DNA from: Desulfurococcales archaeon
Lineage (GTDB): Archaea; Thermoproteota; Thermoprotei_A; Sulfolobales; NBVN01
Length of the DNA: 64,000 nt
Assembly (NCBI GenBank): GCA_015523295.1
Contig: WAKQ01000017.1
Span: 84,199-148,198 of the forward strand
Direction of reading: 5' to 3'
The position numbers and the translations under genes are program-made. The notes under the pieces are model-generated. The model ran no database searches and had not been told where the DNA came from. It was given only the letters and a program-made list of their open reading frames with translations. The stretch's first letter is position 1. Each line of letters begins with the position of its first letter. Shown here in pieces: positions 45,143-53,482 of this stretch.

Positions 45143-45886
45143 TTGAAGGTCGTATTCTCTGACGCTAGAATATGGAGGTATGTTATTTCAGCTATGAGTA
45201 AGTTCATAGACTCTGCTCTCCTAAAGGCTAACGATAAAGAGCTAATTGTCAAAGGCATCGACCCATCCAAGACAGCATTGATTGAATTTAAAATACCTAA
45301 GTCATCCTTTGAGACTTATGAAGTGGATGGCGAGATAAGCATTCAGCTAAACCTGGAGGAGGTAGGCAAGGTTATGAAGAGCGCCGAACGTGATGACAAG
45401 ATAAGTATAACCACTGATGAAGCAAGAATAACTTTTATATTTGAGAGGAGGGGTGTGCCCCGATATTTTACATTGCCTCTTCAGACAGAAGAACTTCAGG
45501 AGATCCCGGAGTTGAGCCTCGACTTAGGCAATGAGTTTAAAATGCCTGGTGATGTCCTCTATGAAGCCATTACTGGCATCGAAGATGTTGGGGAGGTTTT
45601 ATGGATAAAGGGAGATGAAGGTCGGTTGAGCTTAATGTCTGAAAGTGATCTAGGGGAGGCCGAGATAGTGTTGAGCGCTGAGAAGGGCATCCTAGAAGAA
45701 GCAAAAGTAGGGAATCCAGGATTCACAGTCAGTTACGGAATGGAGTACTTCAGCTATATGAAGCAGCCTATAAAGGTAGCTGATGCTGCAGTACTCAAAG
45801 CAGATGCTGAAATGCCTGCCCACCTACAACTTATCTTCATCCAAGACACGCAGCTGGATTACTATGTCGCCCCAAGAGCCGAGTAA
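45143..45886 (+). CDS. pcn: DNA polymerase sliding clamp (PCNA)
   Basis: Ring clamp for DNA polymerase, ligase and Fen1. About 247 residues; the start is one of the stacked codons GTG 45137, TTG 45140 or TTG 45143 after GGTG. Family blocks: KVVFSDARIWRYVISAMSKFID, ALIEFKIPKSSFETYE and the C-terminal interdomain strand QLIFIQDTQLDYYVAP. Only one clamp gene is in the window; crenarchaea often have three subunits, so it may be part of a heterotrimer. The 3' end overlaps priS. Confidence 0.94.
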   Translation: MKVVFSDARIWRYVISAMSKFIDSALLKANDKELIVKGIDPSKTALIEFKIPKSSFETYEVDGEISIQLNLEEVGKVMKSAERDDKISITTDEARITFIFERRGVPRYFTLPLQTEELQEIPELSLDLGNEFKMPGDVLYEAITGIEDVGEVLWIKGDEGRLSLMSESDLGEAEIVLSAEKGILEEAKVGNPGFTVSYGMEYFSYMKQPIKVADAAVLKADAEMPAHLQLIFIQDTQLDYYVAPRAE

Positions 45887-46904
45887 TGTAAGGTTATTGA
45901 GACATCTCCTCAGGGATTACTACTCTAAAGTTAAACTCGACTTACCTCCTGATTTTATGTTAAGGGAGTTCGCCTTCCAGACATTTACGGGTAGAAATTA
46001 CGTACGTCACCTCTCGTTTCAAAGCTTAGCCTCCCTAAGGGAATTCCTTTCAAGGGAAACCCCAAGAAATGCCTACTACTCCGCGGCAATTTATAGGGAT
46101 CCAGCAGCCACAAGCATGGAGGATAAAGGACTGATAGGTGCTGAACTCATGTTCGACATCGACGTCGACCACATTGAAGGATGTAAAGCGACTTCTATTC
46201 AAGCGGATAATATTTCATTGCACATAATCAATGAAGAATGCATCGAGTTAGGGAAAAACCACGAACTGAGACTCTTAGACACATTAAAGAATGATTTTGG
46301 CTTCTCAAATGATGAGATACTGATCTACTATACAGGCAATAGGGGGTTCCACACAGTTGTGAGACCTAAAGACGATGACTGGTTAAAGCTACCCTCCCCC
46401 CAGAGAAGGGAGTTAGTGGATTACATAAGAGGCATTGGACTGAACCTCAGAGTCCTCCTACCCTTGAGGAAGTTATCAAAGATTCGCCCTGAGATAGCAA
46501 TTAGCGGTGGGTGGAGAAGGAAAATAGTTAATGCTGGACTAAGCTATGAGGAGCTTATAGAAGGGGGTGAGGATCTAATTATTAAAAGATCTTATGTTGA
46601 GATAGATGAACAGGTGACCCCAGATCTCTCAAGACTGATAAGAATTCCCAACTCTGTGAACGGTAAATCAGGACTACCGTCTAAAGTCCTAAGAGATGAG
46701 AGCGAGCTGATCGATTTTAAATACGGTGCATATCTATCTCCCTTTCAAGGGAAGGCGCTAGTTAAGGCAAACATCACTCTACCTAAATTGCGGATTTTCA
46801 ACGATGAGATTTCATTAGTGAAGAACCAGACGCTCCTTATTTCGGCGCCTGACGCTGTACTACTAGCTCTTAATGACGTTGTTGAATTACTGAAACTATT
46901 ATAG
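45864..46904 (+). CDS. priS: DNA primase small (catalytic) subunit PriS
   Basis: Makes RNA/DNA primers with PriL. 346 residues from ATG 45864; the longer frame to 45783 lies within PCNA and is not family-like. The catalytic motif MFDIDVDH puts the metal-binding Asp at 98 and 100, and YYTGNRGFHTVV is the second signature. The usual zinc-binding motif region around residues 108-125 shows a Cys in EGCKA and another in NEECIEL. The start overlaps pcn by 23 bp. Confidence 0.95.
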   Translation: MSPQEPSNVRLLRHLLRDYYSKVKLDLPPDFMLREFAFQTFTGRNYVRHLSFQSLASLREFLSRETPRNAYYSAAIYRDPAATSMEDKGLIGAELMFDIDVDHIEGCKATSIQADNISLHIINEECIELGKNHELRLLDTLKNDFGFSNDEILIYYTGNRGFHTVVRPKDDDWLKLPSPQRRELVDYIRGIGLNLRVLLPLRKLSKIRPEIAISGGWRRKIVNAGLSYEELIEGGEDLIIKRSYVEIDEQVTPDLSRLIRIPNSVNGKSGLPSKVLRDESELIDFKYGAYLSPFQGKALVKANITLPKLRIFNDEISLVKNQTLLISAPDAVLLALNDVVELLKLL

Positions 46905-46938
46905 CCCTTTACAACCTAATTAGTCTTAGGGCGTTTGA

Positions 46939-47418
46939 ATGTTAAGGGAGCTTATAAGAAGAGAATTAAGTGCTGCCAGACTTGAACCAATAAAGAAAGA
47001 AGAGTTAGAGGCTGTAAGCACGGAAATCACTGAAACGTTAAGGTGGTGCAGTAGTAGCCCCAGGCCTGAGCTCTGCGATGAATACAGTAAAATAATCTCA
47101 AAGTCCATAAACGCTATCTCACAAACACGGTTGATGAAAGCTTCCTTTACTGAGCTAAATGAAGAGCTTGAAGAATCATCATTCCTCAGGTCAATTAAAG
47201 ATTTAACCAGCATTTACTATTTCTTGTTCTTTTCAGGCCTAGTGACTCATGATATGAAAGTAGCAGTGAAGCTTAAGAAACCGTTGATCCTCGAAGGAAG
47301 GCTTAGGGATAAAGGAATAGTTACTTACCTTGATGTGAGAGAAGCGCTTTTCCTCGCTGCCATGAACTACGTCGAGTTATTGCCTTTAACGTTGACGTCA
47401 GGGCTCTTTACTTCCTAA
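46939..47418 (+). CDS. GINS15-like replication protein (probable)
   Basis: 159 residues. A helical N-terminal domain (LRELIRRELSAARLEPI, ITETLRWCSS) and a small C-terminal beta domain (VKLKKPLILEGRLRDKG then a final helix-strand AAMNYVELLPL). This layout and its place right after priS match archaeal Gins15, which makes the GINS complex with Gins23 around the MCM helicase. Sequence similarity alone would not settle it. It converges on the next gene with an 11-bp overlap. Confidence 0.6.
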   Translation: MLRELIRRELSAARLEPIKKEELEAVSTEITETLRWCSSSPRPELCDEYSKIISKSINAISQTRLMKASFTELNEELEESSFLRSIKDLTSIYYFLFFSGLVTHDMKVAVKLKKPLILEGRLRDKGIVTYLDVREALFLAAMNYVELLPLTLTSGLFTS

Positions 47419-48586
47419 TAAGTGCCTTTCTCTCAATTATGTCCTCTACTTCAGAGAGGGCCCATATTAGCGATGAGTTTTCCTCGCCATTGAGCGCATC
47501 AATAACGGTGATCTTGAGGGTTCCTGTATTTTCACGCATAAAACCTATATAGAAAGGATAATAGACAACCTTAAGAGAGTTAATACTCCTAGAGAATATC
47601 TCCAGAAATTCTATCAGTCTCTCCATATTGACCCGAGGGAAGATCACGAACTGATCATGACCGCTCTCTGGTTCATTCTCATGTATCTCGACATTCTTCT
47701 CTTTGAGGAAGTCCACTATTGAGAATGCATTATCAAAGAGGGATTTTCTAAGCTCTATTATATCTTGGTACACGTCGGCCAATTCCTTCATAAGCAAATA
47801 ATTAGCTATAGATCTTATCTTGCCCTCACCCAGCTTCAGCTCCATAGCGATCTCATTAACCGTCTTGTAACCATCTCTAACAATTATCCTAAGCACGTCA
47901 AGAGCCGGGTCGCTGAATTCCGCATAACTTCCCCTCTCCTTCTTTAAGAGAGGCGTACCTCCTTCTTCCGTAACTATAGCCCCCCTAACTCCATCGAAGG
48001 TCATCTTAAGCCTTCTGATTTCCTCAGCCTCCTCACCAAACAGCCTTATCTCTACGTCGAACTCAATGAAAGGAACATATATCAACAGCATACTGATTAG
48101 TTCTTTCTTCTTCTTAAGAAATCCTCTGGAAAGCCTCTCAAACATAGATAGAGCCTCATTCTTATCTATAAGGGGATGAACGTGAAGGACGCTGTAGGAA
48201 CCGACTAAATCAGCATATCTGACCTCAACATCTCTACCGGCTCTGACGATATCTACACCGAACCTTTTAGCTAACTCGAAAGCCTCAACAGAGACCCTCC
48301 CATTGGTAATGATTATCACCTTGTCGAAACCGCCTTCATACTTCCACGTAAAGTACTTCTCAACGTCGCCTGGGCCTATGTCTGAGTTGCTGACGATAAA
48401 GGCTAGCCTCACCTCAACCCCTGCAAGGGGGTTAAGAACTGCAAGAACGTCAACAGTGTGGGAGATACCTCCTATCTCAACTATAAAGTTTCTCCTTATA
48501 TCGAAACCGCTTTTCCTGAGCTTGTTTATCAGCCACTGAAGAAGCTGATCCTTTCCAGCCTCAGCTAAGGTGGTCTCCCCCGTCAC
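47408..48586 (-). CDS. Restriction-endonuclease-fold plus winged-helix protein
   Basis: 392 residues of unknown family. Residues about 13-125 look like a PD-(D/E)xK fold: helix LLQWLINKLRKSGFDI, strand FIVEIGGISHTVDVLAVLNP with a candidate Asp, then VEVRLAFIVSN and FDKVIIITNG, VDIVRAG. The usual ExK is not obvious, so it may be inactive. Residues about 220-275 form a winged helix (LDVLRIIVRDGYKTVNEIAMELKL). The last 110 residues are alpha/beta. A DNA-sensing or regulatory role is possible. Confidence 0.55.
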   Translation of the reverse strand: MTGETTLAEAGKDQLLQWLINKLRKSGFDIRRNFIVEIGGISHTVDVLAVLNPLAGVEVRLAFIVSNSDIGPGDVEKYFTWKYEGGFDKVIIITNGRVSVEAFELAKRFGVDIVRAGRDVEVRYADLVGSYSVLHVHPLIDKNEALSMFERLSRGFLKKKKELISMLLIYVPFIEFDVEIRLFGEEAEEIRRLKMTFDGVRGAIVTEEGGTPLLKKERGSYAEFSDPALDVLRIIVRDGYKTVNEIAMELKLGEGKIRSIANYLLMKELADVYQDIIELRKSLFDNAFSIVDFLKEKNVEIHENEPESGHDQFVIFPRVNMERLIEFLEIFSRSINSLKVVYYPFYIGFMRENTGTLKITVIDALNGEENSSLIWALSEVEDIIERKALIRK

Positions 48587-48636
48587 TCACCACCAGTAAT
48601 TTATAGTTAGCTCACATCTTATAAAAGAGGTTAAAG

Positions 48637-49800
48637 CTACCTCCCCTTATAGAGCTTAGAGAGCACAGAAGGTGTCGAAAGAGAGGTTATCGGGAGGAGG
48701 AGGATTAAGGCTATATAAACAGGGAGAGACAAAATGCCTACAGCTCTGGCAGCCACCACCACTGTCATCATAACTTCACCTCTTGGTATCATGCCGAACC
48801 CTATGATGAGGCTATCCCTACGGCTGAAGCCCAATACCTTCGCAGGCAAGTAACACCCTATAACCTTGCTTAACATACCTACTGTTATAATCACTAACAT
48901 CACCGCAAGAGAATCGGCTAGATTTACGGATTGTAGTTCCTTTATGCTAAACATCGAACCAGCAGCTATAAAGAAGAGAGGGGTGAACAGAGTTATGAAT
49001 GGGCTCATTAAACGCTCAATCTTCATGGCTATATATTTATGGGATGAGAGCCCTAATCCGAAAGCGTACGCGAGAAGTATGGAACTCAGCCTTAACTCGT
49101 CCGCAATAAACGCTAAGCTTAAGAGTATTATGAATGTTAAAGTAAGTATGGGAGCTTCATCACTTAACCTTGAGAAGAATCTATAGAGAGGATCAGCCAT
49201 CTTCTGGAATGTGAAGGCAATCCCGAACCAAAAACCGAAAGCGAGGGTTACTACCTCTATCACAGTGAATGTCACTTCCGAGAGACTACCCGCTGATATT
49301 CCTAACAACGTGCTCAGGAGGGCTAAACCTAAAACATCGTCCACCACCGCAGCCCCCAAAATGGCTTGCGCCTCCCTCCTATGCATCTTGTCCAACTCCT
49401 CTAAGGCCTTAACCGTTATGGAGACAGATGTTGCCGAGAGGGCAACCCCTACAGAGAAGGACTCCTTGAAACTGAAGCCCATAAGGAGCATGACGATTAA
49501 ACCCAGACCTAATGAAGCAATCACACCTCCTACAGCTATCATCCCGGCCTCCCTTAACCCCCTCATGAAACCCTTCAACGAACCCTCTAACCCTACATAG
49601 AACAGATAGGAGATTATACCCAGAATGCCTAAAGACTCAGTAACCCAGGACAACTTATAGTTGAATAACGGGACAAGCAACCCTACAATAACCCAAGCAA
49701 AAACCTTAGGCTGACCTATTTTCTCAGCGATGCCCTCGAAAATCCTTGCCAAAAATAACAGTAGTGCAACCTCTAAGAACCACACAGAGATTTCCCACAC
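48637..49800 (-). CDS. Monovalent cation:proton antiporter (CPA2 type)
   Basis: 387 residues with about 12 hydrophobic segments, family CPA2 (NapA/KefB-like). The ion-binding site AAVVDDVLGLALLS carries the double Asp found in electrogenic Na+/H+ antiporters. Other blocks: GVALSATSVSITVKALEELD and GMIPRGEVMMTVVVAARAVG. It lacks a KefB-type TrkA-N tail. Probably exports Na+ and handles internal pH. Divergent from a transporter gene with two inverted repeats between them. Confidence 0.9.
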   Translation of the reverse strand: MWEISVWFLEVALLLFLARIFEGIAEKIGQPKVFAWVIVGLLVPLFNYKLSWVTESLGILGIISYLFYVGLEGSLKGFMRGLREAGMIAVGGVIASLGLGLIVMLLMGFSFKESFSVGVALSATSVSITVKALEELDKMHRREAQAILGAAVVDDVLGLALLSTLLGISAGSLSEVTFTVIEVVTLAFGFWFGIAFTFQKMADPLYRFFSRLSDEAPILTLTFIILLSLAFIADELRLSSILLAYAFGLGLSSHKYIAMKIERLMSPFITLFTPLFFIAAGSMFSIKELQSVNLADSLAVMLVIITVGMLSKVIGCYLPAKVLGFSRRDSLIIGFGMIPRGEVMMTVVVAARAVGILSLPVYIALILLLPITSLSTPSVLSKLYKGR

Positions 49801-49832
49801 GGTTAAGACCCCATGCTATGATCTCCTAGCAC

Positions 49833-49863
49833 AACCTACAATTAAGTCTACTAAATGTAGGTT
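49833..49863. promoter_or_regulatory. Inverted repeat near antiporter transcript start
   Basis: AACCTACA (49833-49840) and TGTAGGTT (49856-49863) form a perfect 8-bp inverted repeat with a 15-base spacer. A TATA-like AAATTATATACAC on the minus strand near 49868-49880 would place the antiporter transcript start inside the repeat, so it may be an operator or a 5' leader hairpin. Confidence 0.45.
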
Positions 49864-49879
49864 AAAGTGTATATAATTT

Positions 49880-49899
49880 AATTCCCTAGCTGGGGAATT
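49880..49899. promoter_or_regulatory. Near-perfect palindrome between divergent transporters
   Basis: AATTCCCTAGCTGGGGAATT matches its reverse complement at 18 of 20 positions. It lies directly beside the minus-strand TATA of the antiporter and about 45 bp before the TATA of the plus-strand transporter, so one regulator could act on both genes. Confidence 0.5.
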
Positions 49900-49940
49900 A
49901 CAAAGGTCTGACCTCTGAGTAGAATTTTATCGCCACCATA

Positions 49941-49949
49941 AATATATAA
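49941..49949 (+). promoter_or_regulatory. TATA box of the EamA-type transporter
   Basis: AATATATAA about 21 bp before ATG 49966. The short distance means the transcript probably starts at or very near the ATG (leaderless), which fits the absence of a ribosome site. Confidence 0.5.
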
Positions 49950-49965
49950 TGGTCCTGATGCCCCT

Positions 49966-50880
49966 ATGGATCATGTAGTGGCTGAGGGTAAGGAGAAATC
50001 AAGGCTCTATATTGGGGTAATTGCTTTCACTGTATGGATAAGTATCTCGTCTTCCTCTATATTGGTACTAAAGTCAGGTGCTCCTGCACCTGCATGTGCT
50101 TTTTGGAGATTAGGGTTTTCAACGTTAGTTTTGCTATTTACTTCATGTATTTCCCAGAGTCGCCTATCCTTTAAGTCATTTAAACCTATGTCAAAAGAGT
50201 TCATCTTCATTATTACTTCAGGGCTAGCGCTAGCGACTCACTTCATATTATGGATGGAGTCACTCTTCATTATACCTGTCGCAGTAAGTGTTTCGGTGGT
50301 AGTCACATACCCTCTTTTCAACCTCATTGTTGATATAGCATTACTCCATGAGAAAGCAAGCTATACGCAAATAGCTGGAATGGCAGTAGGCTTGCTTGGA
50401 GTATTGTTATTCCTTAATCCTAGCCTCTCAGGAATACCTAATGCCTACGGTGTACTCCTTGCTTTGGGTGGGGCTCTAGCAGCCACCATATATTTTACGA
50501 TTGGAAGGATTCTAAGAGCCCATGGGATTGGATTGACAGAGTACACGATCCCGGTTTACGGTACTGCCACTCTTTTCCTAGCCATATACAGCTGGATCGC
50601 AAGCATTGATTTGATCCACTACAATTCCAGAACTTTCCTTTTCTTTGCGATGCTGGCAATAATACCCATGCTGGGAGGTCATACACTCATGAACTACTTG
50701 CTTAAGTATATGAAATCAAGTTCTGTGACCTCCATCGCTTTAGGAGAGCCTGTAGGGGCTTCCCTACTTGCCTATTTATTTTTGGGAGAAGGAGTAGGGC
50801 CCCGTCAAGCCCTTCTCATAGCCCTGATCTTGGCAGGAGTTTTTACGTCTGTAATGGAGAAGAGAGAGGAGAATCACTAG
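49966..50880 (+). CDS. EamA/DMT-superfamily transporter
   Basis: 304 residues with about ten membrane segments in two EamA repeats, as in the drug/metabolite transporter superfamily. The start SRLYIGVIAFTVWISISSSS and the repeat ends VAVSVSVVVTYPLF and SSVTSIALGEPVGASLLAYLFLGE are typical. Substrate unknown (amino acids, metabolites or drugs). ATG 49966 is close to its TATA box. Convergent with homoserine dehydrogenase. Confidence 0.88.
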   Translation: MDHVVAEGKEKSRLYIGVIAFTVWISISSSSILVLKSGAPAPACAFWRLGFSTLVLLFTSCISQSRLSFKSFKPMSKEFIFIITSGLALATHFILWMESLFIIPVAVSVSVVVTYPLFNLIVDIALLHEKASYTQIAGMAVGLLGVLLFLNPSLSGIPNAYGVLLALGGALAATIYFTIGRILRAHGIGLTEYTIPVYGTATLFLAIYSWIASIDLIHYNSRTFLFFAMLAIIPMLGGHTLMNYLLKYMKSSSVTSIALGEPVGASLLAYLFLGEGVGPRQALLIALILAGVFTSVMEKREENH

Positions 50881-50908
50881 CTTTAAGAGTCTGTAAAAAC
50901 ACCTCAAA

Positions 50909-51889
50909 TCAACCCCTCACTACATCGAGGGTATCGGTTAGCATGACTTCCGCAGTTCTCCAAGCAGGGCCTACAGGCCCATAAATAACGATTTCCTCAC
51001 CTTCCACACCGAATTCCAGTAGGTTATAGTTCCCTTCAATCCTTCCTATAGGCGAATCAGCTGGAAAGGTTTCTGGGGCAACATGATATTCATGCGAAGT
51101 AAAGTCTGCTCGAGCTACGTATTTCACTCGCTTACCTGCTTTCAAAGCCTCCTTAACTTCCTGAGGGGTTACAGCCTCTAAAGGAACTCTACTCACATTA
51201 TGAAGGCTGATTGTTCTTCCCTCTAGGATCGAGGAGAGTATCGCGAGCTTAGCGGCCGCGTCCCATCCATGGGTATCAACTTCAGGATTAGGCTCAGCCA
51301 ACTTTTCTTTTATTGCTTGAGCGACCGCAATCTCATAATTGAGACCCTCCTCAACCAATGTAATTATATAGTTTGTTGTAGCGTTTAACACTGCTGTTAA
51401 AGTTCTTACATCTCTCCCCCTTAACCCAAGGGCAACATCTGTAGCAGGTATTCCAGCAGCCACTGTAGCCCTATATCCCACTCTAACTCCTTTAGCTTTG
51501 GCTAATTCCATTAATCCGTAGAAGTCTTTAGCTAATGTAGTCTTGTCGGCGGTGATGACATGAAAACCGCTCTTTAAGAGCTTCATGACGATCTGGATAT
51601 TAGGTTCGAAGGTTTTGTAGTTGGGTGGAATTACGATGTAGGCGATCCCTGAACTAACTTCATCTAAGATATCATCGATGCTCAAACCCTGTATAAAACT
51701 TGAATGACTATCAAGCCTTTTCGAGGTAAGAGCTATGTCCAGTATGCCAGCTAGGTCAGAAGATGACTTTACTAGCACACCTCCTCTTGAGGAGAGAACA
51801 GCCCTAATTCTTACTTTTTTAACCCTTGGCAGTCTTCTCACTAATTCCTTACCAACGTTACCAAAACCCACGACAATGGCGTCATACAT
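50909..51889 (-). CDS. hom: Homoserine dehydrogenase
   Basis: Reduces aspartate semialdehyde to homoserine for threonine and methionine. About 326 residues from ATG 51889, which follows GGTG. NAD(P)-binding GFGNVGKELVRRL near 8-20, ADKTTLA near 118, the family motif LNATTNYIITLVEEGL (usually NGTTNYI) and DTHGWDAAAKLAIL. No C-terminal ACT domain and no fused aspartate kinase, as is usual in archaea. No other threonine gene is adjacent. Confidence 0.92.
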   Translation of the reverse strand: MYDAIVVGFGNVGKELVRRLPRVKKVRIRAVLSSRGGVLVKSSSDLAGILDIALTSKRLDSHSSFIQGLSIDDILDEVSSGIAYIVIPPNYKTFEPNIQIVMKLLKSGFHVITADKTTLAKDFYGLMELAKAKGVRVGYRATVAAGIPATDVALGLRGRDVRTLTAVLNATTNYIITLVEEGLNYEIAVAQAIKEKLAEPNPEVDTHGWDAAAKLAILSSILEGRTISLHNVSRVPLEAVTPQEVKEALKAGKRVKYVARADFTSHEYHVAPETFPADSPIGRIEGNYNLLEFGVEGEEIVIYGPVGPAWRTAEVMLTDTLDVVRG

Positions 51890-52012
51890 TAACAGCACAC
51901 CTAAGGAGTAGGGCTTTAAACCCTTTATATCCTCTAACTCTAACTGAGCTGTTCTTCAAGTAGTGGATAAGGATTTAAAAAATGTTAAGCTTTAATTAGT
52001 TCTAACGGCTGG

Positions 52013-52663
52013 CTAACGGAAGTATTTTTCTAATTCTTTCAGTTTCTCTAGTTCTGGAATTTCTTTCTTCACCTCAAACTTATCAATCTCAGCTCCTTCA
52101 TCCTCGAAGTTCTCTCTATAGCGTAGGAGGCCTACCCATGATTTCTTTCCCAGCCTGCATCTTATACATTCAAGCCTGCTTACCTCAGCCTCTCTCTCAA
52201 TAACTGCTTCAATGGCGTATGTCTCATCTACTTCACTCCTTCTTTTAAGGATTAGATTCTCAGAGATGACGCTTCCCCTTATCTTGGATTTTCTTTCAAC
52301 TATAACGTTCTTAGCAACTAGGATACCCTCAAAGGCCCCGCTAATCCTAACATCCTTGGCATATACTATCTCAGCTTTAAGGGAACCCCCAACGTTGATT
52401 TCTTTGATGACCCCCTTCCCTATTCTAGCGCTGCCACTTAACTGAAACTCTTTGGCAACTACTTCACCGAGGACGCTTAGAGAACCTCCTAACCTTACCA
52501 CATCCGCTTTAAGGTTTCCATAAATTTTAACGGAGCCCCCTGCTTTGAGTTCATTTATAACTGTTAGATCGCCCTCTACGCTCAGAGAGCCACCAATGTC
52601 GATCCCCTTGAATTCAAGATTGCCCTTAAGGTGAACAGATCCTCCTACCTTCATCTCACTCAT
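52013..52663 (-). CDS. Bactofilin-like polymer-forming protein
   Basis: 216 residues. Residues 4-130 are repeated short strands with Gly-Gly-Ser turns (GGSVHLKGNLEFKGIDIGGS, SVEGDL, GGSVKIYGNL, GGSLSV), the right-handed beta-helix pattern of bactofilin/polymer-forming cytoskeletal domains. A charged C-terminal part follows with CIRCRLG and a Lys/Glu-rich end. In bacteria such proteins form filaments at the membrane; the role in archaea is not settled. Divergent from a winged-helix gene. Confidence 0.75.
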   Translation of the reverse strand: MSEMKVGGSVHLKGNLEFKGIDIGGSLSVEGDLTVINELKAGGSVKIYGNLKADVVRLGGSLSVLGEVVAKEFQLSGSARIGKGVIKEINVGGSLKAEIVYAKDVRISGAFEGILVAKNVIVERKSKIRGSVISENLILKRRSEVDETYAIEAVIEREAEVSRLECIRCRLGKKSWVGLLRYRENFEDEGAEIDKFEVKKEIPELEKLKELEKYFR

Positions 52664-52709
52664 GCAGATTCTCCATTACACGTAGTTGGGAGTAAATATT
52701 AAAAATATC

Positions 52710-52722
52710 TCACAAATTGTGA
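52710..52722. promoter_or_regulatory. Operator-like palindrome before winged-helix gene
   Basis: TCACAA-A-TTGTGA, a perfect 6-bp inverted repeat about 15 bp before ATG 52738. An AT-rich TATA-like AAATATTAAAAATATC lies just upstream, so a protein bound here would cover the transcript start; self-repression by the downstream regulator is a natural reading. Confidence 0.45.
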
Positions 52723-52737
52723 TATAAAGGAACCCAC

Positions 52738-52995
52738 ATGAGACATTACAGATGTAGACATGATATTATAGCTGACATACTTAGTAGGGCAATAAAAAAT
52801 CCCTCTCGAATCTCATATCTTGCACAGGCTGGAAATCTACCTCTCGACAGAGCTAAACCATTAATTCAAGATCTCATAACACATGGCTTACTTAGTTATA
52901 ACCCTGAAGATCGAACTTACACAGCTACGGAACTCGCCTACGAATGGACGGCTATGTATAAGAAGCTTAGGGAGATCTATGACCTTTACATTTAA
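52738..52995 (+). CDS. Winged-helix transcriptional regulator (HTH_45/Sso10a-like)
   Basis: 85 residues: a winged helix of the type common in crenarchaea, with RHDIIADILSRAIKNPSRI, LPLDRAKPLIQDLITHGLLSYN as the recognition region and a wing EDRTYTATELAYEW, then a short C-terminal helix that may make a dimer. The ATG is 15 bp from a small palindrome. It is the last intact chromosomal gene before the tRNA-bounded accessory region. Confidence 0.8.
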   Translation: MRHYRCRHDIIADILSRAIKNPSRISYLAQAGNLPLDRAKPLIQDLITHGLLSYNPEDRTYTATELAYEWTAMYKKLREIYDLYI

Positions 52996-53282
52996 ATCGG
53001 GTTTAAAGTATGTAAAGTAACAGACTTCATTAAAATGAATCCGATAGATCTTTTTCATAAATTCTATATTCTGTCAAGATAAGGCAATTATCAGCCAACT
53101 AATATCAGTATCAATTCGTCTTTTTCCCACTTGCATAAGTTGACCCTCATAAGAGTGAATGTTGATTATTATCTACTCTAAAGGTCTTGTATTCGATCCC
53201 TTATGAATTTAAGCAAATAAATGATCTTGAAGTATAAATGGTTTAAAGGAATAGAGGGGAAAACTTAAAAGGGGTATTGGTG
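52996..53282. other. AT-rich gap, no gene seen
   Basis: About 287 bp with stops in all frames. No RNA motif or strong promoter stands out except the AT-rich character, in contrast to the close packing of genes to the left. Confidence 0.6.
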
Positions 53283-53333
53283 TGGCGGGCCCGCCGGGAT
53301 TTGAACCCGGGACCTCCGGCTCCGGAGGCCAGC
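53283..53333 (-). pseudogene. 3' fragment of a tRNA-Arg gene (CCG anticodon), possible att remnant
   Basis: On the minus strand these 51 bases match the 3' two-thirds of a tRNA-Arg from the anticodon stem to CCA: loop CT-CCG-GA, T arm CCGGG-TTCAAAT-CCCGG and acceptor CGGGCCC plus G and CCA. They differ from the intact tRNA-Arg(GCG) at 57480 at three or four positions. The 5' third (acceptor GGGCCCG and D arm) is missing: the sequence upstream is AT-rich and no GGGCCCG occurs within several hundred bases. The fragment is in the same orientation as the intact gene, as expected for the far end of an element integrated at a tRNA. Confidence 0.75.
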
Positions 53334-53345
53334 ACTTAAAAGCTA

Positions 53346-53377
53346 TTGTCCCACTGCCCTCCATTATATTGGGACAA
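53346..53377. repeat. Inverted repeat beside the tRNA fragment
   Basis: TTGTCCCA (53346-53353) and TGGGACAA (53370-53377), perfect 8-bp arms with a 16-base spacer. A second small one, ACCCTATTAGGGT, lies at 53393-53405. Such arms are common near recombination sites and in terminators; no function is shown. Confidence 0.5.
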
Positions 53378-53482
53378 CTTCTAATCCATTATACCCTATT
53401 AGGGTAATGAATGGGACACCGTATATCGATTATAAAGTCTCTTGACTGCCCATATGGATAATTAGGCATATAGGCTTGCGAG

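Noticed and set aside
45783..45863. 27-residue N-terminal extension of PriS
   Set aside because: It lies inside the PCNA coding sequence in another frame and is not like any primase N-terminus.
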